Assembly: GCA_051877215.1 (NCBI GenBank)
Contig: JBJEIR010000061.1
Coordinates: 1-18,015 of the forward strand
From: RGIG1959 sp051877215
GTDB taxonomy: Bacteria; Bacillota; Clostridia; Oscillospirales; Acutalibacteraceae
Direction of reading: 5' to 3'
DNA: 18,015 nt
Part shown: positions 5,154 through 11,930 of the stretch, piece after piece
Layout: every line of letters starts with the position of its first letter
Position numbering within the stretch: position 1 is the first letter of the stretch
The notes under the pieces: model-generated
What the model was told of the DNA's origin: nothing
What the model saw: the letters and a program-made list of their open reading frames with translations, nothing else
Databases searched by the model: none
Translations under genes and position numbers: made by a program

Positions 5154-5465
5154 ATGGCAGTCAAAGAAAAAATTCGTATTCGCATCAAAGGCTATGATCA
5201 CCGTTTGGTGGATCAGGCGGCTGAAAAGATCGTCGAGACCGCGCGCCGTACCGGCGCCCGTGTGTCCGGTCCCGTGCCGCTGCCGACCGAGAAGGAGGTC
5301 GTCACCATCCTGCGCGCTGTCCACAAATATAAGGATTCCCGCGAGCAGTTTGAGACGCGCACTCACAAGCGCCTGATCGACATCCTTCGTCCGTCCAACA
5401 AGACCGTTGAGGCTCTTATGGGCCTTGAGCTCCCCGCCGGTGTGGAAATCGAGATCAAGCTGTAA
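5154..5465 (+). CDS. rpsJ: 30S ribosomal protein S10
   Basis: 103 residues, usual S10 length. Head protein of the 30S subunit (uS10) and, as NusE, partner of NusB in transcription antitermination. MAVKEKIRIRIKGYDHRLVD, the loop GARVSGPVPLPTEK (34-47) and THKRLIDILRP (70-80) are all conserved. The ATG at 5154 is preceded by AAGGAGG (5136-5142) at 11 nt. The frame stays open upstream to a TTG at 4992, but that extension crosses the leader hairpins and has no ribosome binding site of comparable quality. First gene of the block, separated from rplC by an unusually long 194-nt spacer. Confidence 0.98.
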   Translation: MAVKEKIRIRIKGYDHRLVDQAAEKIVETARRTGARVSGPVPLPTEKEVVTILRAVHKYKDSREQFETRTHKRLIDILRPSNKTVEALMGLELPAGVEIEIKL

Positions 5466-5487
5466 AAAAATCATACCGTTGCCGAAA

Positions 5488-5635
5488 AAACGGGCAGGGC
5501 GCGGCGTGCCGCGCAACACCCGAAAGGCGGCGGATGTGATGCGGACTTTCGTTTTATACTCAGCGTGAGTACCGCAGACACGGCTTGGAGATTTCTCCCG
5601 CGAGGTCATGTTGCCCGTTTCTTGCGGCGGGCAAC
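5488..5635 (+). promoter_or_regulatory. Structured RNA spacer between rpsJ and rplC
   Basis: Four hairpins can be drawn. H1 (5491-5522): CGGG/CCCG, a 4x4 internal loop, then GCGCGG/CCGCGC with a CGTG loop. H2 (5536-5581): GTG/CAC, TGCGG/CCGCA and TACTCA/TGAGTA with a 12-nt one-sided bulge. H3 (5587-5598): GGAG/CTCC. H4 (5610-5635): GTTGCCCG/CGGGCAAC. In addition AAACGGGCA (5488-5496) is perfectly complementary to TGCCCGTTT (5612-5620), a 9-bp long-range helix that excludes H4 and the outer part of H1. This suggests a folded, possibly switching, cis element in front of rplC. No gene and no convincing promoter is seen here. Function unknown. Confidence 0.5.
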
Positions 5636-5659
5636 CAATAACCAAGGAGGTAAACAATC

Positions 5660-6295
5660 ATGCAAAAAGGCATCATTGGCAGGAAGATCGGCATGACGCA
5701 GATCTTCGACGAAAAGGGCAATGTTGTGCCGGTTACGGTGATTGAAGCCGGACCGTGTGTCGTTGTCCAAAAGAAAACAGTCGAGAACGACGGCTATGCC
5801 GCCGTACAGCTCGGCTTCGGCGATGTTTCCCCGAAACATGTCAACAAGCCCATGAAGGGTCATTTTGACAAGGCGGATGTGGCGCCGAAAAAGACGCTGC
5901 GCGAGTTCCGCCTGGATGACTGCGACGCAGTCAACATCGGCGATATCGTCAAGGCGGACACCTTTGCCGTGGGCGATCGCGTAGATGTGGTCGGCACCAG
6001 CAAAGGTAAAGGATACGCCGGCGCGATCAAGCGCTGGAATTTCCAACGCCTGAGAGAGTCGCACGGCACCGGCCCGGTTGCCCGTCATGCGGGTTCGCTG
6101 GGCGCCTGCTCCTCGCCGTCCCGCGTGTTCAAGGGGACAAAGGGCGCGGGTCATCTCGGCTGCGAGCGTGTGACCGTGCAGAATCTCGATGTCGTCAAGG
6201 TGGATGCGGAAAATAATCTGATTGCTGTGCGCGGCGCCGTTCCCGGTCCCCGCAAGGGCATCGTGATTCTTTCCGACACCGTCAAGAAGGCATAA
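5660..6295 (+). CDS. rplC: 50S ribosomal protein L3
   Basis: 211 residues, normal length. uL3 is an early assembly protein of the 50S subunit whose long loop reaches the peptidyl-transferase centre. Seen: MQKGIIGRKIGMTQIFDEKG at the N-terminus, GTSKGKGYAGAIKRWNF (112-128), the extended loop from H135 to G167 (HGTGPVARHAGSLGAC, then PSRVFKG) and GPRKGIVIL (196-204). The ATG follows AAGGAGGT at good spacing, giving it its own strong ribosome binding site after the structured spacer. It is followed 17 nt later by rplD. Confidence 0.98.
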   Translation: MQKGIIGRKIGMTQIFDEKGNVVPVTVIEAGPCVVVQKKTVENDGYAAVQLGFGDVSPKHVNKPMKGHFDKADVAPKKTLREFRLDDCDAVNIGDIVKADTFAVGDRVDVVGTSKGKGYAGAIKRWNFQRLRESHGTGPVARHAGSLGACSSPSRVFKGTKGAGHLGCERVTVQNLDVVKVDAENNLIAVRGAVPGPRKGIVILSDTVKKA

Positions 6296-6312
6296 GGAAG
6301 GAGGAAACAATC

Positions 6313-6936
6313 ATGCCGAATATCTCTACTTATGATATGACCGGCAAGCAGACCGGTACGATGGAAGTCAGCGAGACCGTTTTCGGAATCGAACCGAATC
6401 AGGCCGTTCTGCACAGTGCCGTTGTGAACTATCTTGCCAATCAGCGTCAGGGCACGCAGTCCACGCTCACTCGTTCCGAGGTGCGCGGCGGCGGCAAAAA
6501 ACCTTGGAGGCAAAAGGGAACGGGTCATGCCCGTCAGGGCTCCATTCGCGCTCCCCAGTGGACGCACGGCGGTATCGCCCTCGGCCCGAAGCCCCGCGAT
6601 TACAGCTATACAATTCCCAAGAAGATGCGTCGTCTCGCCATGAAGTCGGCGTTGTCGTCCAAAGCGGCGGCCGACGAAATGATGATTCTTGACGAGCTCA
6701 CGCTTGAGGAGTACAAAACCAAAACCGTAGCGGCTATGCTCAATGCGCTCGGCGCCGACAAGAAGGTGCTGCTCGTGATGGCGGAAAAGAACGACAAGGT
6801 CATCCGCTCTGCGCGCAACATCCCCGGCGTGAAGACCGCTTTGGTAAACACCCTGAATGTATACGACATTCTGAATGCGGATAAATTTATCGTGGTGAAG
6901 GATGCCGTTGCGAAAATCGAGGAGGTGTACAAATAA
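6313..6936 (+). CDS. rplD: 50S ribosomal protein L4
   Basis: 207 residues. uL4 binds 23S rRNA and its loop lines the nascent-peptide exit tunnel. That loop is unmistakable from R58 to G87 (VRGGGKKPWRQKGTGHARQG, then SIRAPQWTHGG), followed by the globular Rossmann-like part with KALVNTLNVYDIL-type strands near the C-terminus. In gammaproteobacteria L4 also represses its own operon, which makes it one candidate regulator of the leader upstream; nothing here tests that. Its TAA overlaps the rplW ATG by one base (TAATG), so translation is probably coupled. Confidence 0.98.
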   Translation: MPNISTYDMTGKQTGTMEVSETVFGIEPNQAVLHSAVVNYLANQRQGTQSTLTRSEVRGGGKKPWRQKGTGHARQGSIRAPQWTHGGIALGPKPRDYSYTIPKKMRRLAMKSALSSKAAADEMMILDELTLEEYKTKTVAAMLNALGADKKVLLVMAEKNDKVIRSARNIPGVKTALVNTLNVYDILNADKFIVVKDAVAKIEEVYK

Positions 6937-7226
6937 TGGATCCTCGTGATATCATTCTCGCTCCGGTCGTGACGGAGAAATCCGTTTCGATGATCCCGAG
7001 CAAAAAGTACACATTCAAAGTGGACAAAAATGCCAATAAGATTGAGATCGCTCAGGCGGTCGAAGCGATTTTCGGCGTAAAGGTCGAAAAGGTCAACACC
7101 ATCCATATGAAAGGCGCCAAGCGCCGTATGGGCCGCAATGAGGGCTATCGCCCCGATTGGAAAAAGGCGATTGTCACCCTGACCGCCGACTCCAAGACCA
7201 TCGAGTTCTTCGACGGCATGGCGTAA
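6936..7226 (+). CDS. rplW: 50S ribosomal protein L23
   Basis: 96 residues, usual length. uL23 sits at the exit of the peptide tunnel and docks signal recognition particle, trigger factor and the Sec translocon. Conserved DIILAPVVTEKS (5-16), YTFKVDKNANKIEIAQAVE (25-43), FGVKVEKVNT (46-55) and the basic loop MKGAKRRMGR (58-67). The start overlaps the rplD stop by one base, and its ribosome binding site GAGGAGGTG lies inside the end of rplD. It is followed by an 89-nt spacer before rplB, longer than most gaps here. Confidence 0.98.
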   Translation: MDPRDIILAPVVTEKSVSMIPSKKYTFKVDKNANKIEIAQAVEAIFGVKVEKVNTIHMKGAKRRMGRNEGYRPDWKKAIVTLTADSKTIEFFDGMA

Positions 7227-7262
7227 AAACCGTCCGTCAAACCCCGATGACAGGCAGCGTAT

Positions 7263-7283
7263 GGGGCGGATTGGCATCGCCCC
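7263..7283 (+). other. Hairpin between rplW and rplB
   Basis: GGGGCG (7263-7268) pairs with CGCCCC (7278-7283) around a 9-nt loop, 32 nt before the rplB start and with no T-run after it. It may affect mRNA processing, pausing or rplB translation. No function can be assigned from sequence. Confidence 0.4.
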
Positions 7284-7315
7284 GCAAAGCCGTATGAACA
7301 GGAGAGTGAATAAGA

Positions 7316-8149
7316 ATGCCTACGATCAGTTATAAACCGACCACGCCGGGACGCCGCGGTATGACAACTCTCGATTACAGCGGACTGTCCAAGACGGGTC
7401 CTGAGAAAAGCCTGCTGGCTCCCAAGGCCAAAAAGGCCGGCCGCAACAGCTACGGCCGCATCACCGTCCGCCATCGCGGCGGCGGAAATCGCCAAAAGTA
7501 CCGCATTATTGACTTCAAGCGCAACAAAGCGGATATGCCCGCTACCGTGCTGACGCTTGAATATGATCCGAACCGCAGCGCTCACATCGCGCTGGTACAG
7601 TATGAGGACGGCGAAAAGCGTTACATCATCGCGCCGGTCGGCCTGAAGGTCGGCGACACCGTCGTGTCCGGCGCATCGGCGGATATCAAGCCGGGCAACG
7701 CCCTGCCTCTTCAGAACATCCCCACCGGTACCTTCATCCACAATGTGGAGCTGTATCCGGGCAAGGGCGCTCAGCTTGCGCGCAGCGCGGGCGTGATGGC
7801 GCAGCTGATGGGTAAGGAAAACAACATGGCGCTGATCCGCCTGCCTTCTGGCGAGATGCGCAATGTGCCGCTCAACTGCATGGCCACAATCGGTCAGGTC
7901 GGCAATGTCGAATATGAGAATGTGAAAATCGGCAAGGCCGGCCGTAAGCGTCACATGGGTTGGCGCCCGACCGTGCGCGGCTCGGTCATGAACCCTTGCG
8001 ATCACCCGCACGGCGGCGGCGAGGGCAAGTCTCCCATCGGTCGTCCCGGCCCTGTAACTCCGTGGGGCAAGCCCGCGCTCGGTTACAAGACCCGCAAGAC
8101 CCACAACCGTTCGGACAAATTCATCGTGAAGCGCCGCAACGGCAAGTAA
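7316..8149 (+). CDS. rplB: 50S ribosomal protein L2
   Basis: 277 residues, standard. uL2 is one of the most conserved ribosomal proteins and is needed for subunit joining and peptidyl-transferase activity. Seen: RNSYGRITVRHRGGGNRQKY (43-62), the OB-fold and SH3-like core, then RGSVMNPCDHPHGGGEGKSP (221-240) with the invariant His at 230 (equivalent to E. coli H229), and GKPALGYKTRK (241-251 after VTPW). The ribosome binding site is AGGAGAG, 9-10 nt before the ATG. Despite a very long antisense open frame across this gene, the coding strand is unambiguous. Confidence 0.98.
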   Translation: MPTISYKPTTPGRRGMTTLDYSGLSKTGPEKSLLAPKAKKAGRNSYGRITVRHRGGGNRQKYRIIDFKRNKADMPATVLTLEYDPNRSAHIALVQYEDGEKRYIIAPVGLKVGDTVVSGASADIKPGNALPLQNIPTGTFIHNVELYPGKGAQLARSAGVMAQLMGKENNMALIRLPSGEMRNVPLNCMATIGQVGNVEYENVKIGKAGRKRHMGWRPTVRGSVMNPCDHPHGGGEGKSPIGRPGPVTPWGKPALGYKTRKTHNRSDKFIVKRRNGK

Positions 8150-8170
8150 GCGAAAGGAGATTCGTGATTT

Positions 8171-8443
8171 ATGGGAAGAAGCGTAAAGAAGGGTCCTTTC
8201 GTACAGCCTGTGCTGCTTAAAAGGATTCAGGAAATGAATGCGTCCGGCGAAAAACGGATTTTGAAAACCTGGAGCCGCAGCTCCACCATTTTCCCCGATT
8301 TCGTCGGTCATACGATCGCTGTACATGACGGGCGCAAGCATGTGCCGGTATATATTACAGAGGATATGGTCGGTCACAAACTGGGCGAATTCGCCCCCAC
8401 TCGTACTTTTAAGGGCCACACCGGCTCGAAGAGTACGAAATAA
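8171..8443 (+). CDS. rpsS: 30S ribosomal protein S19
   Basis: 90 residues. uS19 sits in the head of the 30S subunit, contacts S13 and 16S rRNA and forms part of the intersubunit bridge region. The whole protein matches the family: MGRSVKKGPFV, KTWSRSSTIFPDFVGHTIAV (32-51), DGRKHVPVYITEDMVGHKLG (53-72) and EFAPTRTFKGH (73-83). Start supported by GAAAGGAG upstream. It lies 21 nt after rplB and 23 nt before rplV. Confidence 0.98.
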   Translation: MGRSVKKGPFVQPVLLKRIQEMNASGEKRILKTWSRSSTIFPDFVGHTIAVHDGRKHVPVYITEDMVGHKLGEFAPTRTFKGHTGSKSTK

Positions 8444-8466
8444 GCGGTTGAAAGGAGAGAATCGTC

Positions 8467-8802
8467 ATGGAAGCAAGGGCGCAAGCAACCTATGTCCGTA
8501 TTTCGCCCCGCAAAGTTAAAATCGTTCTCGATCTCATCCGCAACAAGCCGCTGGATGAGGCGGTGGCCATCGCCCATTATACGACCAAGTCGGCGGCGGA
8601 GCCGATCGAGAAGCTGCTCAAATCCGCAGCAGCCAACGCGGAAGCCAATCACAACATGGATAAAAACAACCTCTATGTTGCGGAGTGCTTCGTATGCCCG
8701 GGTCCCATCCTGAAGCGTATTCGTCCGAGAGCACAGGGCCGCGCGTACCGCATCGAAAAGAGAACATCACATATCACCGTTGTGCTCAAGGAAGCCGAAT
8801 AA
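8467..8802 (+). CDS. rplV: 50S ribosomal protein L22
   Basis: 111 residues. uL22 has a globular surface domain and a long beta-hairpin that reaches into the exit tunnel, the site of many macrolide-resistance changes in other bacteria. Seen: ATYVRISPRKVKIVLDLIRN (7-26), KSAAANAEANH (52-62) and the hairpin GPILKRIRPRAQGRAYRIEK (79-98), with no visible insertion or deletion in the tip. Ribosome binding site GAAAGGAGAG. rpsC follows after 19 nt. Confidence 0.98.
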   Translation: MEARAQATYVRISPRKVKIVLDLIRNKPLDEAVAIAHYTTKSAAEPIEKLLKSAAANAEANHNMDKNNLYVAECFVCPGPILKRIRPRAQGRAYRIEKRTSHITVVLKEAE

Positions 8803-8821
8803 GCGAAGGAGGAGGACAGTT

Positions 8822-9487
8822 ATGGGTCAGAAAGTTAATCCCCACGGCCTGCGTGTCGGAATTATTAAAGACTGGGATTCCCGCTGGTTTGTAAAGGACA
8901 ATGAGTTCGGAGATGTGCTCGTGTCCGACTACAAGCTGCGCCGCTACCTCAAGAAAACGCTGTATGCGGCCGGTGTCCCGAAAATCGAAATCGAGCGCGA
9001 TGCCTCGAAGGTGCGCATCAATATTCATTGTGCGAAGCCCGGCATCGTCATCGGCAAGGGCGGCGCGGAGATCGAAAATCTGCGTCAGACCTGTGAAAAA
9101 ATGATCGGCAAGCCCACCCTCATCAACATTGTTGAGGTGCGCAATCCGGATCTCAATGCGCAGCTGGTGGCAGAGAGCATCGCAGCGCAGCTTGAGAAGC
9201 GTACATCCTTCCGCCGCGCGATGAAGCAGGCCATCGGCCGTGCAATGAAGCTGGGCGCGAAGGGAATCAAGACGCAGGTTTCCGGCCGTTTGGGCGGTGC
9301 GGAAATTGCGCGTACAGAACAGTATCACGAGGGAACGATTCCGCTGCAGACACTGCGCGCGGATATTGATTACGGCTTTGCAGAGGCCAACACCACTTAC
9401 GGTCGGATCGGTGTCAAGACATGGATCTACCGCGGTGAGGTGCTGGCCGGTGCTGCCAGACCCCATCGGGAAGGAGGCCGCAAATAA
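8822..9487 (+). CDS. rpsC: 30S ribosomal protein S3
   Basis: 221 residues. uS3 lines the mRNA entry channel and contributes to helicase activity. Start chosen at ATG 8822, because MGQKVNPHGLRVGIIKDWDS is the canonical N-terminus and GAAGGAGGAGG lies just upstream. A longer TTG-initiated frame from 8780 would run back into rplV. The KH domain carries IVIGKGGAEIENLR (75-88), and the C-terminal domain has VSGRLGGAEIARTE (153-166). The TAA overlaps the rplP ATG by one base. Confidence 0.98.
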   Translation: MGQKVNPHGLRVGIIKDWDSRWFVKDNEFGDVLVSDYKLRRYLKKTLYAAGVPKIEIERDASKVRINIHCAKPGIVIGKGGAEIENLRQTCEKMIGKPTLINIVEVRNPDLNAQLVAESIAAQLEKRTSFRRAMKQAIGRAMKLGAKGIKTQVSGRLGGAEIARTEQYHEGTIPLQTLRADIDYGFAEANTTYGRIGVKTWIYRGEVLAGAARPHREGGRK

Positions 9488-9915
9488 TGCTGATGCCCAA
9501 AAGAGTGAAGTACCGTCGTGTACAGCGCGGCCGTATGACCGGCAAGGCGTTGCGCGGCAATAAGGTGAGCCACGGTGAATACGGTCTGCAGGCGCTTGAG
9601 CCCGCGTGGATCAAGTCCAATCAGATCGAAGCCGCCCGTATCGCCATGACACGCTATATCAAGCGTGGCGGACAGGTGTGGATCAAGATTTTCCCGGATA
9701 AGCCTGTCACCGAAAAGCCTGCTGAGACCCGCATGGGCTCCGGTAAAGGTTCGCCCGAATACTGGGTTGCCGTTGTCAAGCCCGGCCGAGTGATGTTTGA
9801 GATCGCCGGTGTGCCGGAGGAGACGGCGCGCGAGGCCCTTAGACTTGCAGCAAACAAGCTGCCCATCAAATGCAAATTCGTTTGCAAGGAAGAACAGGAT
9901 GGTGAGCAGTCATGA
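9487..9915 (+). CDS. rplP: 50S ribosomal protein L16
   Basis: 142 residues. uL16 binds near the A-site tRNA elbow in the 50S central protuberance region and is a late-assembly protein. MLMPKRVKYRRVQRGRMTGK, the IEAARIAMTRYIKRGG segment (46-61), ETRMGSGKGSPEYWVAVVKP (79-98) and AREALRLAANKLPIKCKFV (118-136) are typical. The start at 9487 overlaps the rpsC stop by one base; a second ATG at 9493 is possible but the MLMP form is usual. Its TGA overlaps the rpmC ATG by four bases (ATGA). Confidence 0.98.
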   Translation: MLMPKRVKYRRVQRGRMTGKALRGNKVSHGEYGLQALEPAWIKSNQIEAARIAMTRYIKRGGQVWIKIFPDKPVTEKPAETRMGSGKGSPEYWVAVVKPGRVMFEIAGVPEETAREALRLAANKLPIKCKFVCKEEQDGEQS

Positions 9916-10127
9916 AAAAGACGGAACTCGATAAAATCCGTGATATGAGCGCCGCTGAGCTGGAAAGCAAGCTGGCAGATCTGAAAAAAGAGCTGTTTAA
10001 CCTTCGTTTTCAGCACGCGATCAATCAACTGGATAATCCGATGCGACTGAAGGCTGTGAAGAAAGAGATCGCCGTCGTAAAGACCATTATGCGCGAGAAC
10101 GAGCTCAAGAGCAGCGCACAAGCGTAA
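9912..10127 (+). CDS. rpmC: 50S ribosomal protein L29
   Basis: 71 residues forming two antiparallel helices. uL29 lies next to L23 at the tunnel exit and helps dock nascent-chain factors. The motif ELFNLRFQHAINQLDNP (27-43) is diagnostic. Translation is coupled to rplP through a four-base ATGA overlap. The acidic N-terminal helix and the C-terminal extension EINELKSSAQA-like tail are within normal variation. rpsQ follows after 17 nt. Confidence 0.97.
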   Translation: MKKTELDKIRDMSAAELESKLADLKKELFNLRFQHAINQLDNPMRLKAVKKEIAVVKTIMRENELKSSAQA

Positions 10128-10144
10128 CGGAAGGAGGAGTCATT

Positions 10145-10402
10145 GTGAGCGAACGGAACCTGAGAAAAACACGGACCGGTCTGGTCGTCAGCGATAAGAT
10201 GGATAAAACCGTTGTTATTGCGATCGAAGACAATGTCCGCCATCCGCTGTATAAGAAGATTGTAAAGCGTACCGTAAAGCTGAAAGCGCATGATGAAAAC
10301 AACGAATGCCGTGTGGGAGATCGCGTGTCGGTTATGGAAACCCGCCCGCTGTCGAAGGATAAGCATTGGCGCGTGGTTGAGATCATCGAGAAGGCAAAAT
10401 AA
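10145..10402 (+). CDS. rpsQ: 30S ribosomal protein S17
   Basis: 85 residues, an OB-fold protein (uS17) that binds 16S rRNA early in 30S assembly. Seen: RKTRTGLVVSDKMDKTVVIA (7-26), HPLYKKIVKRTVKLKAHDE (33-51) and RVGDRVSVMETRPLSKDKHW (56-75). It starts with GTG at 10145, supported by GGAAGGAGG 7-8 nt upstream and by the position of conserved residues; no ATG fits. Confidence 0.97.
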   Translation: MSERNLRKTRTGLVVSDKMDKTVVIAIEDNVRHPLYKKIVKRTVKLKAHDENNECRVGDRVSVMETRPLSKDKHWRVVEIIEKAK

Positions 10403-10432
10403 GTCGGTTCTGCTTGAAAGGAGGAACACACT

Positions 10433-10801
10433 GTGGTTCAGCAACAATCCTACCTCAAAGTTGCCGACAACACGGGCGCGAAGGAGCTTATGACCATCCG
10501 CGTGCTCGGAGGCTCCGGCAGGAGGTATGCGAATATCGGCGATGTCGTGGTGGCTTCTGTTAAAAAAGCAGCACCCGGCGGCGTTGTCAAAAAAGGTGAG
10601 GTCGTGAAGGCGGTTGTGGTCCGTAGCGTGCGCGGTGTGCGTCGCGACGACGGAACCTATATCCGTTTTGACGAGAATGCGGCGGTTATTATCCGTGAGG
10701 ATAAGAACCCCAAGGGTACCCGTATTTTTGGCCCGGTCGCCAGAGAGCTCAGAGAAAAGGATTACCTGAAGATCCTGAGCCTCGCACCGGAAGTTCTGTG
10801 A
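10433..10801 (+). CDS. rplN: 50S ribosomal protein L14
   Basis: 122 residues, exactly the usual length. uL14 forms part of the subunit interface and is the docking site for the silencing factor RsfS. Seen: VQQQSYLKVADNTGAKELM (2-20), VRSVRGVRRDDGTYIRFDEN (63-82) and GTRIFGPVARELRE (96-109). Initiates at GTG 10433 behind GAAAGGAGG (spacing about 9 nt). The TGA at 10799-10801 is close to the start of rplX. Confidence 0.97.
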   Translation: MVQQQSYLKVADNTGAKELMTIRVLGGSGRRYANIGDVVVASVKKAAPGGVVKKGEVVKAVVVRSVRGVRRDDGTYIRFDENAAVIIREDKNPKGTRIFGPVARELREKDYLKILSLAPEVL

Positions 10802-10815
10802 GAGAGGTGTCGGAA

Positions 10816-11148
10816 TTGAGTAACAAACTGCATGTGAAAAAGGACGATACCGTCCTGATTATCAGCGGCGATGATAAGGGCAAGAAGGGCAAGGTCCTGG
10901 AAGTCAGCCCCAAAGAGGGCAAGGTCATCGTCGAAGGCCGCAACATGATTAAAAAGCATGTGAAGCCCCGCAAAATGGGCGATCCCAGCGGCATTATTGA
11001 GGCGCCCGGCGCTATGTATGCCAGCAAGGTGCAGGTCATCTGCCCGAGCTGCCATAAGCCGGCTCGCATCGGCCACAAGCAGCAGATGGACGACAACGGC
11101 AAAAAGCGCAATGTCCGCATCTGCAAGCGCTGCGGCGAAGTCTTATAA
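10816..11148 (+). CDS. rplX: 50S ribosomal protein L24, zinc-ribbon form
   Basis: 110 residues. uL24 is an assembly initiator of the 50S subunit. The KOW domain is near the N-terminus (LHVKKDDTVLIISGDDKGKK, 5-24). The C-terminal part carries CPSC (76-79) and CKRC (103-106), an intact four-cysteine zinc site. I place the start at TTG 10816 because GAGGTG (10804-10809) is an exact Shine-Dalgarno match with 6-nt spacing and MSNKLHVKK is a typical N-terminus. The alternative GTG at 10798 overlaps the rplN stop by four bases and would add six residues, but it has only a weak GGAAG upstream. Function certain, start moderately certain. Confidence 0.94.
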   Translation: MSNKLHVKKDDTVLIISGDDKGKKGKVLEVSPKEGKVIVEGRNMIKKHVKPRKMGDPSGIIEAPGAMYASKVQVICPSCHKPARIGHKQQMDDNGKKRNVRICKRCGEVL

Positions 11149-11163
11149 GGAGGGAAACGCGAA

Positions 11164-11703
11164 ATGGCCAGAATGAAAGACCACTATCTGAATGCGGTCG
11201 CGCCGGAGCTGATGAAAAAGTTCAACTACAAAAGCGTGATGCAGATTCCGAAGCTGGACAAGATCGTTGTCAATGTCGGCTGCGGTGAGGCGCGTGACAA
11301 CTCCAAGGTGATCGACGCGATCCTGTTGGATCTTGCCGCTATAACCGGTCAAAAGGCGATCGTGTGCAAGGCGCGCAAATCGGTTGCAAACTTTAAGCTT
11401 CGTGAAGGCATGAATATCGGCGCAAAGGTGACGCTGCGCGGCGAAAGAATGTATGAATTCCTCGACCGCCTGTTCAATGTGGCGCTGCCCCGCGTGCGCG
11501 ATTTCCGCGGTATCAACCCGAACTCGTTCGACGGCCGCGGCAACTACAACATGGGTCTCAAGGAGCAGTTGATTTTCCCAGAGATCGACTATGACAAGAT
11601 CGACGCGGTGCGCGGCATGGATCTGTGCTTTGTCACCACGGCCAATACCGACGAAGAAGCGCGCGAGCTGCTCACCCTGATGGGCGCTCCGTTCGCACGA
11701 TAA
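11164..11703 (+). CDS. rplE: 50S ribosomal protein L5
   Basis: 179 residues, the standard length. uL5 joins 5S rRNA to the central protuberance and contacts P-site tRNA. Seen: MARMKDHYLNAVAPELMKKF, MQIPKLDKIVVNVGCGEA (27-44), ITGQKAIVCKARKSVANFKL (61-80), REGMNIGAKVTLRGERMYEF (81-100) and the C-terminal FVTTANTDEEARELLTLMGA. Ribosome binding site AAGGAGGG, 15 nt after rplX. rpsN follows after 12 nt. Confidence 0.98.
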   Translation: MARMKDHYLNAVAPELMKKFNYKSVMQIPKLDKIVVNVGCGEARDNSKVIDAILLDLAAITGQKAIVCKARKSVANFKLREGMNIGAKVTLRGERMYEFLDRLFNVALPRVRDFRGINPNSFDGRGNYNMGLKEQLIFPEIDYDKIDAVRGMDLCFVTTANTDEEARELLTLMGAPFAR

Positions 11704-11715
11704 GGAGGGTAACTC

Positions 11716-11901
11716 ATGGCGAAAACATCTATGAAGATTAAGCAGCAACGCGAGCCGAAATATTCGACCCGGGCGTATAACCGCTGTAAAATTTGCGGCC
11801 GTCCGCACGCCTATCTGCGTCGCTATGGTATCTGCCGTATCTGCTTCAGAGAGCTTGCCTATAAAGGCGAGATCCCCGGTGTGAAGAAAGCAAGCTGGTA
11901 A
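11716..11901 (+). CDS. rpsZ: 30S ribosomal protein S14, zinc-binding type Z
   Basis: 61 residues, the short zinc-dependent form of uS14 in the 30S head. The zinc site is intact: C24-x2-C27 and C40-x2-C43 in YNRCKICGRPHAY and RYGICRICFREL. The C-terminus GEIPGVKKASW is invariant in this type. Often labelled rpsN. Genomes that keep only this form need zinc for 30S assembly; whether a zinc-independent paralogue exists cannot be seen here. Ribosome binding site AAGGAGGG 7 nt before the ATG. Confidence 0.98.
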   Translation: MAKTSMKIKQQREPKYSTRAYNRCKICGRPHAYLRRYGICRICFRELAYKGEIPGVKKASW

Positions 11902-11930
11902 GCAGCAATAGCGAAAAGGAGGTTGACGGA

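Noticed and set aside
4987..5376. 129-codon open frame overlapping the leader end and rpsJ, starting at an ATGA overlap with the 61-codon leader frame
   Set aside because: It runs out of frame through most of rpsJ and has no good ribosome binding site. The C-terminal part is the rpsJ sequence in another frame.
5551..5571. TTTATACT as a possible internal promoter for rplC
   Set aside because: The -10 word is good, but the position 17 nt upstream reads GGATGT. The same bases are better explained as part of an RNA hairpin.
7145..8419. 424-codon open frame antisense to rplB and rpsS
   Set aside because: It lies opposite unambiguous ribosomal genes. Its openness follows from the G/C-biased third positions of their codons, its translation matches no family I know, and it has no ribosome binding site.
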